This document shows positions 43,748 to 53,477 of a DNA stretch of 64,000 bases, in pieces. How positions within the stretch are numbered: the first letter of the stretch is position 1; each line of letters begins with the position of its first letter. This stretch comes from Telluria mixta. Its GTDB lineage: Bacteria; Pseudomonadota; Gammaproteobacteria; Burkholderiales; Burkholderiaceae_D. The position numbers and the translations under genes are program-made. The stretch is from contig NZ_CP119520.1 in the NCBI RefSeq assembly GCF_029223865.1, forward strand, positions 682,001 to 746,000, read 5' to 3'. Below the pieces are notes generated by a model that had not been told where the DNA came from, made no database searches, and saw only the letters and a list, made by a program, of their open reading frames with translations.

Positions 43748-44989
43748 ATGAAAAAACGCATCATCGCGAGTGCGCTCGCGTTGTCTTTGGCCGCGCCTTG
43801 CGCATTCGCGCAGGACGCCGTCCGCATCAGCGGTTTCGGCACCGGCGCCCTCACCTGGACCAATACCGACAAAGCCGAGTTCGCCCGCCCGAACCAGGCC
43901 AGCGGCGCCAAGAAGGACGTCACCACCGGCGTCGACTCGAACTTCGGCGTGCAGGCTGACTACGCCGTCAACAGCTGGCTGTCCGTGACGGGCCAGGGCC
44001 TCGTGCGCAAGGATGCGCAGGACGACTTCGGCGCCGAACTGGCCTGGGCATTCGCCAAGGCGAAGGTGTCGGACGACGTCGCGATCCGTGTCGGCCGCAT
44101 GGGTGTGCCGGCGTTCATGATTTCGGACTACCGTAACGTCGGCTACGCCAACACGATGCTGCGTCCGCCGGCGGAAGTGTATTCGCAGATGCTGTTCAAC
44201 ACGGTCGACGGCGCCGACGTCATCTGGCAGCACAGCTATGGCGACACGACGTACACCGCCCAATTCGCTGTCGGCAAGAGCAAGGTCGACATTGCCGGCG
44301 GCCCGAGCCTGGAAGGCCGCCGCCTGACCGCACTGAACCTCGTGGCCGAACACGGCCCGCTGACGGTGCGCTTCGGCCGCGTCGATGGCCGCCTGACGCT
44401 GAACCACTCGGCGTCGCTGACGACGCTGCTGAACACGCTGAACACGGTCGCTGCCGGCTACAAGCTCCCGCAAGCGGCCCAGCTCGCGACCGACATCGAC
44501 GTGCGCGACAAGAAGGCCTCGTTCACGTCCCTCGGCGCGACGCTCGACTGGAACAACATCGTCATGCAGAGCGAGTACGCGAAGCGCAAGACCGACAGCT
44601 ACATCAACGACACCACGTCGTGGTACGTGATGGGCGGCTATCGCATCAGCAAGTTCCTGCCGTACTACAGTCACGCCAAGCTGTCGATCGACGGCAATGT
44701 CCACAACGGCATGCCGGCGGCCTGCCCGGCCGGCTACCCGGCCGCCTGCACCCCGACCCTGGCCGCGCTGAACGGCGTCGTGGCGAACCTGCGCTACACC
44801 GGCGTGAGCCAGGGTGAGCAGCAGACCGATACGATCGGCCTGCGCTGGGACTTCCGCTCCTCCGTGGCCCTGAAGGTGCAGTTCGACCGCGTGCGTCCGA
44901 ACAAGGCAGCGGGCCTGCTGATCAATGCGCAGCCGGGCTACAAGGGTCCGGTGACCGTCGGCGCCGTCGCGCTCGACTTCGTGTTCTAA
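43748..44989 (+). CDS. Outer-membrane porin-like protein
   Basis: A 413-residue beta-barrel protein with signal peptide (LSLAAPCAFAQ). The mature part begins DAVRISGFGTGALTWTNTD, has alternating strand patterns (ALKVQFDRVRP) and ends VALDFVF with the C-terminal Phe used by the BAM machinery. It resembles the 16-stranded Gram-negative porin class. It is the first of three genes ending with a PstS-like protein and a chemoreceptor, ten bases before the second; the trio may detect and admit one anionic solute. Substrate not evident. Confidence 0.78.
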   Translation: MKKRIIASALALSLAAPCAFAQDAVRISGFGTGALTWTNTDKAEFARPNQASGAKKDVTTGVDSNFGVQADYAVNSWLSVTGQGLVRKDAQDDFGAELAWAFAKAKVSDDVAIRVGRMGVPAFMISDYRNVGYANTMLRPPAEVYSQMLFNTVDGADVIWQHSYGDTTYTAQFAVGKSKVDIAGGPSLEGRRLTALNLVAEHGPLTVRFGRVDGRLTLNHSASLTTLLNTLNTVAAGYKLPQAAQLATDIDVRDKKASFTSLGATLDWNNIVMQSEYAKRKTDSYINDTTSWYVMGGYRISKFLPYYSHAKLSIDGNVHNGMPAACPAGYPAACTPTLAALNGVVANLRYTGVSQGEQQTDTIGLRWDFRSSVALKVQFDRVRPNKAAGLLINAQPGYKGPVTVGAVALDFVF

Positions 44990-44999
44990 GGGGACGACG

Positions 45000-45401
45000 A
45001 TGAAACAACTGATCAAGACCGGTCTCGCCGCCGCACTGTTCCTCGCCCTGCCCGCCATGGCGGACGTGGTGGTGGTCGTGAACCCGAAGGCCGCCGAGGC
45101 GTCGATGACGAAAGACCAGGTCGCGCAATTCTTCCTTGGCAAATCGAGCGCGATGAGCCCGATCGACCAGCCGGAAAGCGCCCCAGTCCGCGCCGAGTTT
45201 TATAAAAAGGTGACGGACAAGGATGCGTCCCAGGTCAAGGCCTTGTGGTCGAAGCTGGTGTTCACCGGCAAGGCCACGATGCCGAAGGAAGCCGCCGACA
45301 GCGCCGCCGTCAAGAAGATGGTGGCCAGCGACCCGAAGGCCATCGGCTACATCGAAAAGAGCGCGGTCGATGCCTCGGTCAAAGTGATCTACACACCGTA
45401 A
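45000..45401 (+). CDS. Short PstS-like periplasmic substrate-binding protein
   Basis: A 133-residue exported protein (signal peptide ...FLALPAMA) matching only one lobe of phosphate-type binding proteins: [25 protein letters not shown] near the N-terminus and [24 protein letters not shown] at the end. No permease or ATPase gene accompanies it, so classical ABC uptake is unlikely. It lies between a porin and a methyl-accepting chemotaxis protein and could deliver ligand to the receptor. Function inferred from context. Confidence 0.78.
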   Translation: MKQLIKTGLAAALFLALPAMADVVVVVNPKAAEASMTKDQVAQFFLGKSSAMSPIDQPESAPVRAEFYKKVTDKDASQVKALWSKLVFTGKATMPKEAADSAAVKKMVASDPKAIGYIEKSAVDASVKVIYTP

Positions 45402-45469
45402 GCATCCCCAACCACCCGCCCGCCCCCGGTTTTATCCGGCGGCGGGCTGTTGAACTTAAGGAAACGGCA

Positions 45470-47041
45470 ATGAGCATCAAGCGCAAGATCTGGGCACTCC
45501 CGGTCATCTCGACCATCATCTTCGGCCTCGGCGTGGCGGTCTCCGCCAGCATCGCGAGCGGCGCCCTGGACTCGATCCACACGACCGAAGCGGTGGATTA
45601 CCCGGCACTGGGTACGGCGAAGGCGTTGACGGCGGACCTGCAGGGCATCACGGACGGCTTGCGCGATGCCGTCTCCGAAGGCGACAAGGCCCGCATCGCC
45701 CAGATCGGCGACCAGGCCAACAAGGTCCGCGCCAAGCTGGCCGACGTGACGAAGATCCCAGGCATGGATGCCACCGGCAAGCGCCTCACGAAGGAATTCG
45801 AGGATTACTATGCGCCGGCCGTCTCCGCCGCCAAGATCATGCTCGAACTCGAGCAGGGCGATCCGCAGGCGACCGTACAACGCATGCAGGGCGCGCTGAC
45901 GGTGCTCAATGCCGACGTCGCCAAGTTCAACGAACAGGCCCAGCAACAATTCAAGGACGGCATCGCGCGCAGTGCATCGAGCGTGCGCCGCGTGCTGTCG
46001 ATCACCATCATCACGGCGCTGATCGTGATCGCCACGCTCATCGGCGTGTCGTGGTTCGTCATCCGCACCATCTGGCAGCAGCTGGGCGGCGAACCGGAAT
46101 ACGCACGCGAGATCACGCGCGCCGTCGCGGCCGGCGACCTGTCGATGGAAATCCGCCTCGACGCCGGCGACCAGCACAGCCTGCTGGCCGCGCTGCAGGA
46201 AATGCGCACGCGCCTGGCGACGATGGTGTCCGGCATCAAGACGTCGGCCGAGACCATCGCCACGGCCAGCGCCGAAATCGCCAGCGGCAACGCCGACCTG
46301 GCCAGCCGCACGGAATCGCAGGCCGGCAGCCTGGAGCACACGACGCGCGCCGTCGAATCGCTGACCGACACCGTCAAGACGAACGCCGCCAATACCAACC
46401 AGGCGAACGCACTCGTCCTCTCCGCCACCGACATCGCCACCCGCGGCGGCGAAGTGGTCGGCAACGTGGTCTCGACCATGGGCGCGATCAACGCGTCCGC
46501 GAAGCAGATCGTCGAGATCATTTCCGTGATCGACGGCATCGCCTTCCAGACCAATATCCTCGCGCTGAACGCCGCGGTGGAAGCGGCCAGGGCCGGCGAA
46601 CAGGGCCGCGGCTTCGCCGTCGTCGCGGGCGAGGTGCGCAACCTGGCGCAGCGCTCGGCTGCCGCCGCCAAGGAAATCAAGCAATTGATCGGCGATTCTG
46701 TCGCCAAGGTCGACGCGGGCAGCGCGCTCGTCGACGAAGCGGGCACCACGATGGAACAGATCGTCGCGTCCGTGCGCAAGGTGCACGACATCATGGCCGA
46801 GATCAGTGTCGCGGGCCAGCGCCAGGCCGAAGGCATCGAACAGATCGGCCGCGCGATCGACGACATGGACCAGATGACGCAGCAGAACTCGGCGCTCGTC
46901 GAGGAAGCGTCGGCCGCGGCGGAATCGCTGGCGGAGCAGACCGAGCAGTTGTCGGGCGCGCTGGCGCAGTTCAAGCTGGCGGCCGGCCACACGCTGGGCG
47001 CACCCGCCGGCCAGGCACGGCTGGCACTGGCACGCGGCTGA
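45470..47041 (+). CDS. Methyl-accepting chemotaxis protein
   Basis: A 523-residue transmembrane chemoreceptor. TM1 near 8-30 ([20 protein letters not shown]), periplasmic helical bundle about 31-180, TM2 near 182-205 ([20 protein letters not shown]), HAMP to about 260. The signalling domain contains the invariant hairpin tip [20 protein letters not shown], which contacts CheA/CheW, and [16 protein letters not shown]. No CheR-docking pentapeptide is visible at the C-terminus. AGGAA precedes the ATG. The third gene of the porin/PstS-like/MCP trio. Confidence 0.93.
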   Translation: MSIKRKIWALPVISTIIFGLGVAVSASIASGALDSIHTTEAVDYPALGTAKALTADLQGITDGLRDAVSEGDKARIAQIGDQANKVRAKLADVTKIPGMDATGKRLTKEFEDYYAPAVSAAKIMLELEQGDPQATVQRMQGALTVLNADVAKFNEQAQQQFKDGIARSASSVRRVLSITIITALIVIATLIGVSWFVIRTIWQQLGGEPEYAREITRAVAAGDLSMEIRLDAGDQHSLLAALQEMRTRLATMVSGIKTSAETIATASAEIASGNADLASRTESQAGSLEHTTRAVESLTDTVKTNAANTNQANALVLSATDIATRGGEVVGNVVSTMGAINASAKQIVEIISVIDGIAFQTNILALNAAVEAARAGEQGRGFAVVAGEVRNLAQRSAAAAKEIKQLIGDSVAKVDAGSALVDEAGTTMEQIVASVRKVHDIMAEISVAGQRQAEGIEQIGRAIDDMDQMTQQNSALVEEASAAAESLAEQTEQLSGALAQFKLAAGHTLGAPAGQARLALARG

Positions 47042-47053
47042 CGCCGATCCGGG

Positions 47054-47083
47054 ATCGGGCCATGGCGTGCGCCATGTCCCGAT
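47054..47083. other. Stem-loop after the chemoreceptor gene
   Basis: ATCGGG-c-CATGGC pairs with GCCATG-t-CCCGAT around a GTGC loop, beginning 13 bases after the receptor stop. No T-tract follows, so it is at most a weak or protein-dependent transcript end. Confidence 0.4.
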
Positions 47084-47227
47084 TGGGAGTATGCTTGGAT
47101 CACAAGCGCCGTACTGCATGAAGTGACCGACCTGGTCGCGCGAATCAACGGCAACGCACGGATCCCGGCCGCCAGCGGCGGCCACTCGCCGGCACGACGC
47201 TCTCCATGAGACAACGGGGAGATCATC

Positions 47228-47911
47228 ATGCGCCATACCTTGAAAGCCGTCTTCGACCAACCCGGCGATGCCCAGCACGCCCTGGACGCATTGCTGGCAT
47301 CCGGCTATCCGCGCGCCGACATGGCGCTCTCGAACACGCCCGCGACGGAACCGGACACCTCGCTCCGGCATACTGCCGCACGACTGCTCGGCACCCTGTA
47401 TCACCGGCGCGCGCAGCCGGGTGACATGCGCGAACGCCACATCGTCACGCTCACGACAGGAACCGATCCGGAAGCGGCGCGCGCCGCCGGCATCATGGGC
47501 CAGTACCACCCGGCCGGCCTCGAAGACATTCCTGACGAGGGTGATCCCGCCGTCCGGACCGGAACCGTCGCCCCACGCCACGACTACCCGCCGGGCACCG
47601 CGCCAGGCGCCCTGCAGCACCACCCCCACGAAGACAGCCATTATTTCGGCACCCAGGACGCCGACGCACCGCCTGCCGGCAACACGTTCAGGGAAACGAT
47701 GGGCAGTATCGCGCGGTGGGACAACCCGGACGAGGACGCCACGTGGGCCGCGCCTGCCGGCGACAAGGCGCCGCGGTCCGACCAGACCTGGGAAGACGTC
47801 GAACCCGCGCTGAAGCGCGACTGGGAGCAAAGGCACGCCGGCAGCGAGGCATCCGCCTGGGACAAGGTCAAGCTGGCCATGCGCCATGGCTGGGAACGGA
47901 TGCATCACTGA
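47228..47911 (+). CDS. Protein of unknown function, stress-protein-like
   Basis: A 227-residue soluble protein. The first 70 residues (KAVFDQPGDAQHALDALLASGYPRADMAL) resemble the ferredoxin-like domain of general-stress proteins that begin by guarding against repeats of adjacent strand-helix units. The middle is Pro/His/Asp-rich. The C-terminus contains a repeated Trp pattern (TWEDVEPALKRDWEQRH, then AWDKVKLAMRHGWERM) seen in several Burkholderiales hypothetical proteins. No catalytic residues suggested. It stands alone between the chemoreceptor and the HlyC/CorC gene. Confidence 0.75.
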   Translation: MRHTLKAVFDQPGDAQHALDALLASGYPRADMALSNTPATEPDTSLRHTAARLLGTLYHRRAQPGDMRERHIVTLTTGTDPEAARAAGIMGQYHPAGLEDIPDEGDPAVRTGTVAPRHDYPPGTAPGALQHHPHEDSHYFGTQDADAPPAGNTFRETMGSIARWDNPDEDATWAAPAGDKAPRSDQTWEDVEPALKRDWEQRHAGSEASAWDKVKLAMRHGWERMHH

Positions 47912-48034
47912 CACCATAACGAGCGCGAGGGGGCGGACGAGCATCTAGCCAAACTTGCAAGCCCCCTCCCCTTGTCTTAGAATCGGCCTCTGCGCTGGCT
48001 TCGCCAGTTTCCCGACGATTCTTCACGGTGATCC

Positions 48035-49342
48035 TTGGAAACCGTACCAATTTGGGTGCTCATTCTCGCACTCGCCCTCCTGATCCTCTGCTCGGCCTTC
48101 TTCGCGATGGCGGAAACCGCCCTGATGGCGGCCAACAAATATCGGCTGCGCCATCTTGCCAAGCGGGGCAACCGCGCCGCCATCACCACGCTGTGGCTGC
48201 TGGATCGCACGGATAAACTGCTGTCGCTGGTCCTCATCGCCAATACGCTGATCAACGCGATGGCGACTGCACTCGTCACCGCGATCGCCATCCTGTTCTT
48301 CGGCCACGAGGAAAGCGTGATCACGATCGCGACCGCCGTCGTCGCCTTCCTGCTGATCGTGTTCGCGGAGATCTCTCCCAAGATCATCGGCGCCACGTAC
48401 CCGGAGCGCATCTCGCTCGGTTCCAGCTATGTGCTGCGTGCGCTGATGAAGGTCGCGAAGCCCGCGATCTGGTTCGTCAACCTGTTCGTCAACGGCCTGT
48501 TGCGCGTGCTGCGCATCCGCGGCGTGGGCGTGGGCCATGCGGATGCCCAGCAAAGACTGTCGCCAGAAGAATTGCGCTCCGTCGTGCTGGAAGCGGGCAG
48601 CTACATCCCGCAAAAACATAAAAGCATCCTGCTGAACCTGTTCGAACTGGAAAAGATCTCGGTCGAGGACATCATGACGCCGCGCAGCCAGATCGAGGCG
48701 CTGAACCTCGCGCTGCCGGTCGACGATCTCAAGGCCGAGCTGACCACCTGCTACCACAACAAGCTGCCCGTGTACGAGGGCGAGATCAACCGCATCGTCG
48801 GCATCCTGCACGTGCGCAAGGCCGTCGCGCTGCTGAACGAGGAAGACGACCTCACCATCGAGCACTTCCGCGAACTGTTGACGGAACCCTACTTTATCCC
48901 GCAGGACACGGGTGTCTTCACGCAGCTCCAGTATTTCCAGGAAAACAAGGAGCGCCTGGGCATCATCGTCGACGAATATGGCGAAGTGCAAGGCCTCGTC
49001 ACCCTGGAGGACATCATCGAGGAAATGATCGGCGACTTCACGACGTCCACGCCGGGCGCCGCCCGCAGCGATGCGATGGCGTGGAATGCCCAGGGCGAGG
49101 TGCTGCTGGAAGGTACGACGCCGCTGCGCGACATCAATAAAAAACTGGATCTGAACCTGCCCCTCGACGGTCCGAAGACCGTCAACGGCCTGCTGCTGGA
49201 ACAGTTGCAGGAGATTCCGGAATTCCCCATCGCCCTCAAGATCGGCAACTGTGTGATCGAAGTTGTGCAAGTGCAAAACCAGGCCATCAAGGTCGTGAAA
49301 CTGTTGCGGCCGGTCGCGGTCAAACGCTGGCTGGCAGCCTGA
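48035..49342 (+). CDS. HlyC/CorC-family membrane transporter (DUF21-CBS-CorC)
   Basis: A 435-residue inner-membrane protein likely involved in Mg2+/Co2+ homeostasis, by family. Start codon TTG at 48035 (METVPIWVLILALALLILCSAFFAMAETAL). The DUF21 transmembrane domain spans about 1-190, with FFAMAETALMAANKYRLRHLAKRG. A CBS pair follows at about 205-325 (IMTPRSQIEALN, GIIVDEYGEVQGLVTLEDIIEEMIGD), then the CorC/HlyC C-terminal domain. It precedes pilB by 246 bases, an order seen in related Oxalobacteraceae. Confidence 0.9.
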   Translation: METVPIWVLILALALLILCSAFFAMAETALMAANKYRLRHLAKRGNRAAITTLWLLDRTDKLLSLVLIANTLINAMATALVTAIAILFFGHEESVITIATAVVAFLLIVFAEISPKIIGATYPERISLGSSYVLRALMKVAKPAIWFVNLFVNGLLRVLRIRGVGVGHADAQQRLSPEELRSVVLEAGSYIPQKHKSILLNLFELEKISVEDIMTPRSQIEALNLALPVDDLKAELTTCYHNKLPVYEGEINRIVGILHVRKAVALLNEEDDLTIEHFRELLTEPYFIPQDTGVFTQLQYFQENKERLGIIVDEYGEVQGLVTLEDIIEEMIGDFTTSTPGAARSDAMAWNAQGEVLLEGTTPLRDINKKLDLNLPLDGPKTVNGLLLEQLQEIPEFPIALKIGNCVIEVVQVQNQAIKVVKLLRPVAVKRWLAA

Positions 49343-49588
49343 TCGGCTTCGCCGGCCGAGCGCCGCCAGACACAATCCAGCGGTAAGCCCTTGTTCTTGC
49401 ACGAGGAATAACGATGTTGCTCACACGACATTGCGAGCCGGTTACATGCCATTTCATCCACGTGGTATGCACGCATCTTTCCCTACGACAAAGTCTTGAC
49501 CGATTTGATGCCTGCGGGCATCATCGAGACGATCCGCCGGGGCCGTCCATCCTGCCCGGCTTCCTGTCGTCCTTCCGACCCTAACCAT

Positions 49589-51322
49589 ATGGCAGCAGTC
49601 CTTCCCAACACCACCCCTGGCACTGCGCTGCCCGGGCTGGCGCGTGCCCTGGTGCAGGCCGGACGGCTGACCTTGCCTCAAGCGGACACCTTGCAAAAGA
49701 AGGCGTCCGCCGACAAGGCCGGTTTCATCGACACCTTGCTCGGCAGCAGCTCCATCGATGCAAAGTCCCTGGCAGCCTTCTGCGCCGAGACGTTCGGCTA
49801 CCCCCTGCTCGACCTCGGCACGTTCAGCCCCGACGCCCTGCCCGTCAACGCGATCGACCCGAAGCTGATGCAGGCCCAGCGCGTCGTCGCGCTGGCACGC
49901 AGGGGCAACAAGTTGTCGGTGGCACTGTCCGACCCGACGAATACGCAGGCGCTCGACCAGATCAAGTTCCAGAGCGAGTCGACCGTCGAGCCGGTCATCG
50001 TCGCGCACGACACCCTGCTGGCACTGCTGGCGACCATCGCCAAGAGCGCCGAACAGGACTTGAGCGAGCTGGCCGGCGAGGAAGGCGACATCGAATTCGC
50101 CGAGGACGAACCGCAGACGCAGGCGGCGGAAGTGGCCGCGGCTGCGGCGGAAGTCGAGGACGCGCCGATCGTCCGCTTCCTGAACAAGGTCCTGATGGAT
50201 GCAATTACCTTGGGCGCGTCGGACATCCACTTCGAGCCCTACGAAAAGCAGTACCGTATCCGCCTGCGCGTGGACGGCGTGCTGCGCGACCATCTGGCGC
50301 CGCCGCTGTCGATCCGCGACAAGCTCGTCTCGCGCATCAAGGTGCTCGCCAAGCTCGACATCTCGGAAAAGCGCGTGCCGCAGGACGGCCGCATGCGCCT
50401 CGTGCTGTCGCCCACGAAGACGATCGATTTCCGCGTGAGCACCTTGCCGACCTTGTTCGGCGAAAAGACGGTCATGCGTATCCTCGACGCGACACAGGCC
50501 CAGATGGGCATCGACTCGCTCGGCTACGATCCCGACCAGAAGGCCCTCTTGATCGACGCCATCACGCGGCCGTACGGCATGGTGCTCGTGACGGGCCCGA
50601 CGGGTTCCGGTAAAACCGTGTCGCTGTACAGCTGCCTGAACCTGTTGAACAAGCCCGGGATCAATATCTCCACAGCGGAAGACCCGGCCGAGATCAACCT
50701 GCCCGGCGTGAACCAGGTCAACGTCAACGAAAAAGCGGGCCTCACGTTCCCCATCGCGCTGAAAGCCTTCCTGCGCCAGGACCCGGACATCATCATGGTC
50801 GGCGAGATCCGCGACCTGGAAACGGCCGACATCGCCATCAAGGCGGCGCAGACGGGCCACATGGTGTTTTCCACCCTGCACACGAACGATGCGCCGTCGA
50901 CCCTGACGCGTTTGATGAACATGGGCGTGGCGCCGTTCAACATCGCCTCGTCCGTCATTTTGATTACCGCGCAACGTCTCGCGCGCCGCCTGTGCACGTG
51001 CAAGCAACCGCTCGATATCGGCCGCGACACGCTGAAGGCCGCGGGCTTCCGCGACACCGATTTCGACGGCGACTGGAAACCGTACGGCCCCGTCGGCTGC
51101 GAGCGCTGCCTCGGCTCCGGCTACAAGGGCCGCGTGGGCATCTACCAGATCATGCCGATCACGCCCGCGATCGAAGCGCTGATCCTCGGGCACGGCAACG
51201 CGATGGAGATCGCCGCCCAGGCCGAGGCCGAGGGCGTGAACTCGCTGCGCCGTTCCGGCCTGCTGAAAGTGAAACAAGGCCTCACCAGTCTCGAAGAAGT
51301 GCTCGGCTGTACGAACGAATAA
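49589..51322 (+). CDS. pilB: Type IV pilus assembly ATPase PilB
   Basis: Cytoplasmic hexameric ATPase powering pilus extension; 577 residues. The N-terminal MshEN-like domain is about 10-150. The ATPase core has SDIHFEPYEKQYRIRLRVDG, Walker A GPTGSGKT, the Asp box in TAEDPAEINLPG, Walker B DPDIIMVGEIRDLET and the His box STLHTNDAPS. The zinc-binding tetracysteine is split as CTCKQ and CERCLGSGYKGR. The start at 49589 (MAAVLPNTTPG) follows the usual N-terminus; an in-frame upstream start at 49496 is less likely. Confidence 0.96.
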   Translation: MAAVLPNTTPGTALPGLARALVQAGRLTLPQADTLQKKASADKAGFIDTLLGSSSIDAKSLAAFCAETFGYPLLDLGTFSPDALPVNAIDPKLMQAQRVVALARRGNKLSVALSDPTNTQALDQIKFQSESTVEPVIVAHDTLLALLATIAKSAEQDLSELAGEEGDIEFAEDEPQTQAAEVAAAAAEVEDAPIVRFLNKVLMDAITLGASDIHFEPYEKQYRIRLRVDGVLRDHLAPPLSIRDKLVSRIKVLAKLDISEKRVPQDGRMRLVLSPTKTIDFRVSTLPTLFGEKTVMRILDATQAQMGIDSLGYDPDQKALLIDAITRPYGMVLVTGPTGSGKTVSLYSCLNLLNKPGINISTAEDPAEINLPGVNQVNVNEKAGLTFPIALKAFLRQDPDIIMVGEIRDLETADIAIKAAQTGHMVFSTLHTNDAPSTLTRLMNMGVAPFNIASSVILITAQRLARRLCTCKQPLDIGRDTLKAAGFRDTDFDGDWKPYGPVGCERCLGSGYKGRVGIYQIMPITPAIEALILGHGNAMEIAAQAEAEGVNSLRRSGLLKVKQGLTSLEEVLGCTNE

Positions 51323-51331
51323 GGACTCACC

Positions 51332-52570
51332 ATGGCAACGACATCCGCCCCGGCACGCCGCGCGCAGAGCGCGCAGGTCAAGGAACACATCTTCGCCTGG
51401 GAAGGCAAGGACAAGACGGGCAAGACCGTGCGCGGCGAAATGCGCGCCGGCGGCGAGACCATCGTGAACGTGACCCTGCGCCGCCAGGGCATCATGGTCA
51501 CCAAGGTCAAGAAGAAGGTGTACCGCAGCGGCAAGAAGATCCAGGACAAGGACCTCACGCTGTTCACGCGCCAGCTGGCCACGATGATGAAGGCCGGCGT
51601 GCCGTTGCTGCAATCGTTCGACATCGTCGGCAAGGGCCATGCGAATCCGTCGATGTCCAAGCTGATCATGGACTTGCGCGCCGACATCGAGACGGGTACC
51701 AGCCTGAACAACGCCTTCCGCAAATACCCGCTGTATTTCGACCCGCTGTTCTGCAACCTCGTGGGCGCCGGCGAGCAGGCCGGCATTCTCGAAGACTTAT
51801 TAACACGCCTGGCGATCTACAAGGAAAAGACGCTCGCGCTGAAGAGCAAGATCAAGGGCGCGCTGATGTACCCGTGCGCGATCATCGCCATCGCCTTCAT
51901 CGTCACCGCCGTGATCATGATCTGGGTGGTGCCCGCGTTCAAATCCGTGTTCTCCAGCTTCGGCGCGGACCTGCCGGCCCCGACCCTGATCGTGATGTCC
52001 ATCTCGGATTTCGTGGTGCAATGGTGGTATATCATCTTCGGCTCGATCTTCGGTGCCCTGTACTTCTTCTTCCAGTCGTGGCGCCGGTCACTCAAAGTGC
52101 AGCAGGCCATGGACCGCATCCTGCTGCGCGTTCCCGTGTTCGGCGAAGTGGTCCGCAAGGCCACGATCGCCCGCTGGACCCGCACGCTGTCGACGATGTT
52201 CGCGGCCGGCGTGCCCCTCGTGGAAGCGCTGGACTCCGTGGGCGGCGCGTCCGGCAACAACGTCTACCTGGAAGCCACGAAAAAGATCCAGACGGAAGTC
52301 AGCACGGGCACGAGCCTGACGGTCGCGATGCAGAACGCCAATGTCTTCCCGAACATGGTCACGCAAATGGTCTCCATCGGCGAGGAATCAGGCGCCCTGG
52401 ACGGCATGCTGGGCAAGGTGGCCGACTTCTACGAGGAAGAAGTGGACGAGGCCGTCAAGGCGCTGTCGTCGCTGATGGAGCCCATGATCATGGTCATCCT
52501 GGGCGTGCTGATCGGTGGCCTTGTCGTGGCCATGTATCTGCCGATCTTCAAGCTGGGGTCGGTGGTCTGA
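51332..52570 (+). CDS. pilC: Type IV pilus inner-membrane platform protein PilC
   Basis: Inner-membrane platform on which PilB and PilT act; 412 residues. Two T2SSF domains (about 75-200 and 280-400) with FTRQLATMMKAGVPLLQSFD and the repeat WTRTLSTMFAAGVPLVEALD. Transmembrane segments are near AIIAIAFIVTAVIMIWVVPAF, WYIIFGSIFGALYFFF and a final MIMVILGVLIGGLVVAMYLPIF. It follows pilB by nine bases. The usual next gene pilD is not present; instead an AT-richer accessory island follows. Confidence 0.96.
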   Translation: MATTSAPARRAQSAQVKEHIFAWEGKDKTGKTVRGEMRAGGETIVNVTLRRQGIMVTKVKKKVYRSGKKIQDKDLTLFTRQLATMMKAGVPLLQSFDIVGKGHANPSMSKLIMDLRADIETGTSLNNAFRKYPLYFDPLFCNLVGAGEQAGILEDLLTRLAIYKEKTLALKSKIKGALMYPCAIIAIAFIVTAVIMIWVVPAFKSVFSSFGADLPAPTLIVMSISDFVVQWWYIIFGSIFGALYFFFQSWRRSLKVQQAMDRILLRVPVFGEVVRKATIARWTRTLSTMFAAGVPLVEALDSVGGASGNNVYLEATKKIQTEVSTGTSLTVAMQNANVFPNMVTQMVSIGEESGALDGMLGKVADFYEEEVDEAVKALSSLMEPMIMVILGVLIGGLVVAMYLPIFKLGSVV

Positions 52571-53122
52571 CGGGGGTGCCGACCAGCGTCGTCCGCCGCA
52601 ACCGGATCCGCGTACGCGGCGTCCGGATGCCGGCCACGACGCCCCACGCCGCGGACCAGCGCAATGCGCGATCGGTAGCCGGCCCAAGCGGCCGCGCCGC
52701 CGCCGCGCGCTGCAGCGCGAGCGACATGCGTTTCATCGCGTAGAGTTTTCGATCGGATACCGGGGCTGCCATGCTTGCAGACTAGCAAGCATGGAGAGTC
52801 TCGACCGTGGCATGCCTAACGCATCATCGATGCGCGCGCCTTACGCGCCAAGACACCCTGAATGTTCGTCTCACTGCCGGGCCCAAGTAAAACTTGTGTC
52901 AGCAGCATGCACCGGGATGTGGTTGACCATTCGAATGCTTGAACCAATGAAGCCTCTGAAGACGCAGCACCGCATTTGTTGAACTTGTTCAGTCCACTGC
53001 GTTCTGACGGTTCTTCCATTGCTTTCCCTGAGGGCTCTACGCCCGCCGAAAGTGTCACTTGGCATGGCATGATCTTAGGGGCTGCTAATGTTATGATTTC
53101 AGCATCCTGACTTGGAGTTAGT
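52571..53122. other. Gene-poor boundary between pilC and the accessory island
   Basis: 552 bases without a supportable gene. The first 200 bases keep the high GC of the pil region; from about 52870 composition drops, which marks the island edge. A perfect nine-bp hairpin CATGCTTGC/GCAAGCATG lies at 52770-52793. The last part carries the promoter for 53123 (TATGAT near 53091) and a GGAG ribosome-binding site. I see no integrase, tRNA or obvious att repeat. Confidence 0.5.
52770..52793. other. Perfect hairpin downstream of pilC
   Basis: CATGCTTGC (52770-52778) and GCAAGCATG (52785-52793) around an AGACTA loop, 200 bases after pilC. No T-run on either side. Could be an mRNA 3'-end structure or a recombination half-site at the island border; undecided. 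Confidence 0.4.
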
Positions 53123-53407
53123 ATGAAAGCTGTAGAACTGTACACGCATCTTAAAAAAGTTATCGGCTCTGAACTGAAGCCAAAGGAAATTGCAAAAGGT
53201 CAGGCGTTCTTCTGGCAAGAGCAAAGATTGGGCTCGAACTCGACACGAGTATTGCGAGTCCATGAAGATATCTCCGGATTTATCACAGAGATTAAGTTAC
53301 CCGTAACATCACTTCGTACCAAGGTGGTAACTACCCTTCCGCTGCCGACCACTTTTGATGACGTTGTTACAGCCGTCCGTCGAGAGATCGATCTACTCGA
53401 AAAGTAA
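53123..53407 (+). CDS. Small protein of unknown function in accessory island
   Basis: A 94-residue acidic/basic mixed soluble protein (MKAVELYTHLKKVIGSELKP), with no domain I recognise. GGAG lies six bases before the ATG. Base composition and codon use are clearly less GC-rich than in the pil genes, in keeping with horizontal transfer. It precedes the GIY-YIG gene by 70 bases in the same direction and may be its partner. Confidence 0.65.
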   Translation: MKAVELYTHLKKVIGSELKPKEIAKGQAFFWQEQRLGSNSTRVLRVHEDISGFITEIKLPVTSLRTKVVTTLPLPTTFDDVVTAVRREIDLLEK

Positions 53408-53477
53408 CTCGCTGGCGCCCATTCTCAGTGGCAGTGCAAAGGCTATTGAAGAACCACTATTCGAAGACTAAGACGAC

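Noticed and set aside
52816..53145. 109-codon minus-strand frame at the island edge
   Set aside because: No domain, no ribosome-binding site, and it overlaps the promoter and start of the 94-residue gene.
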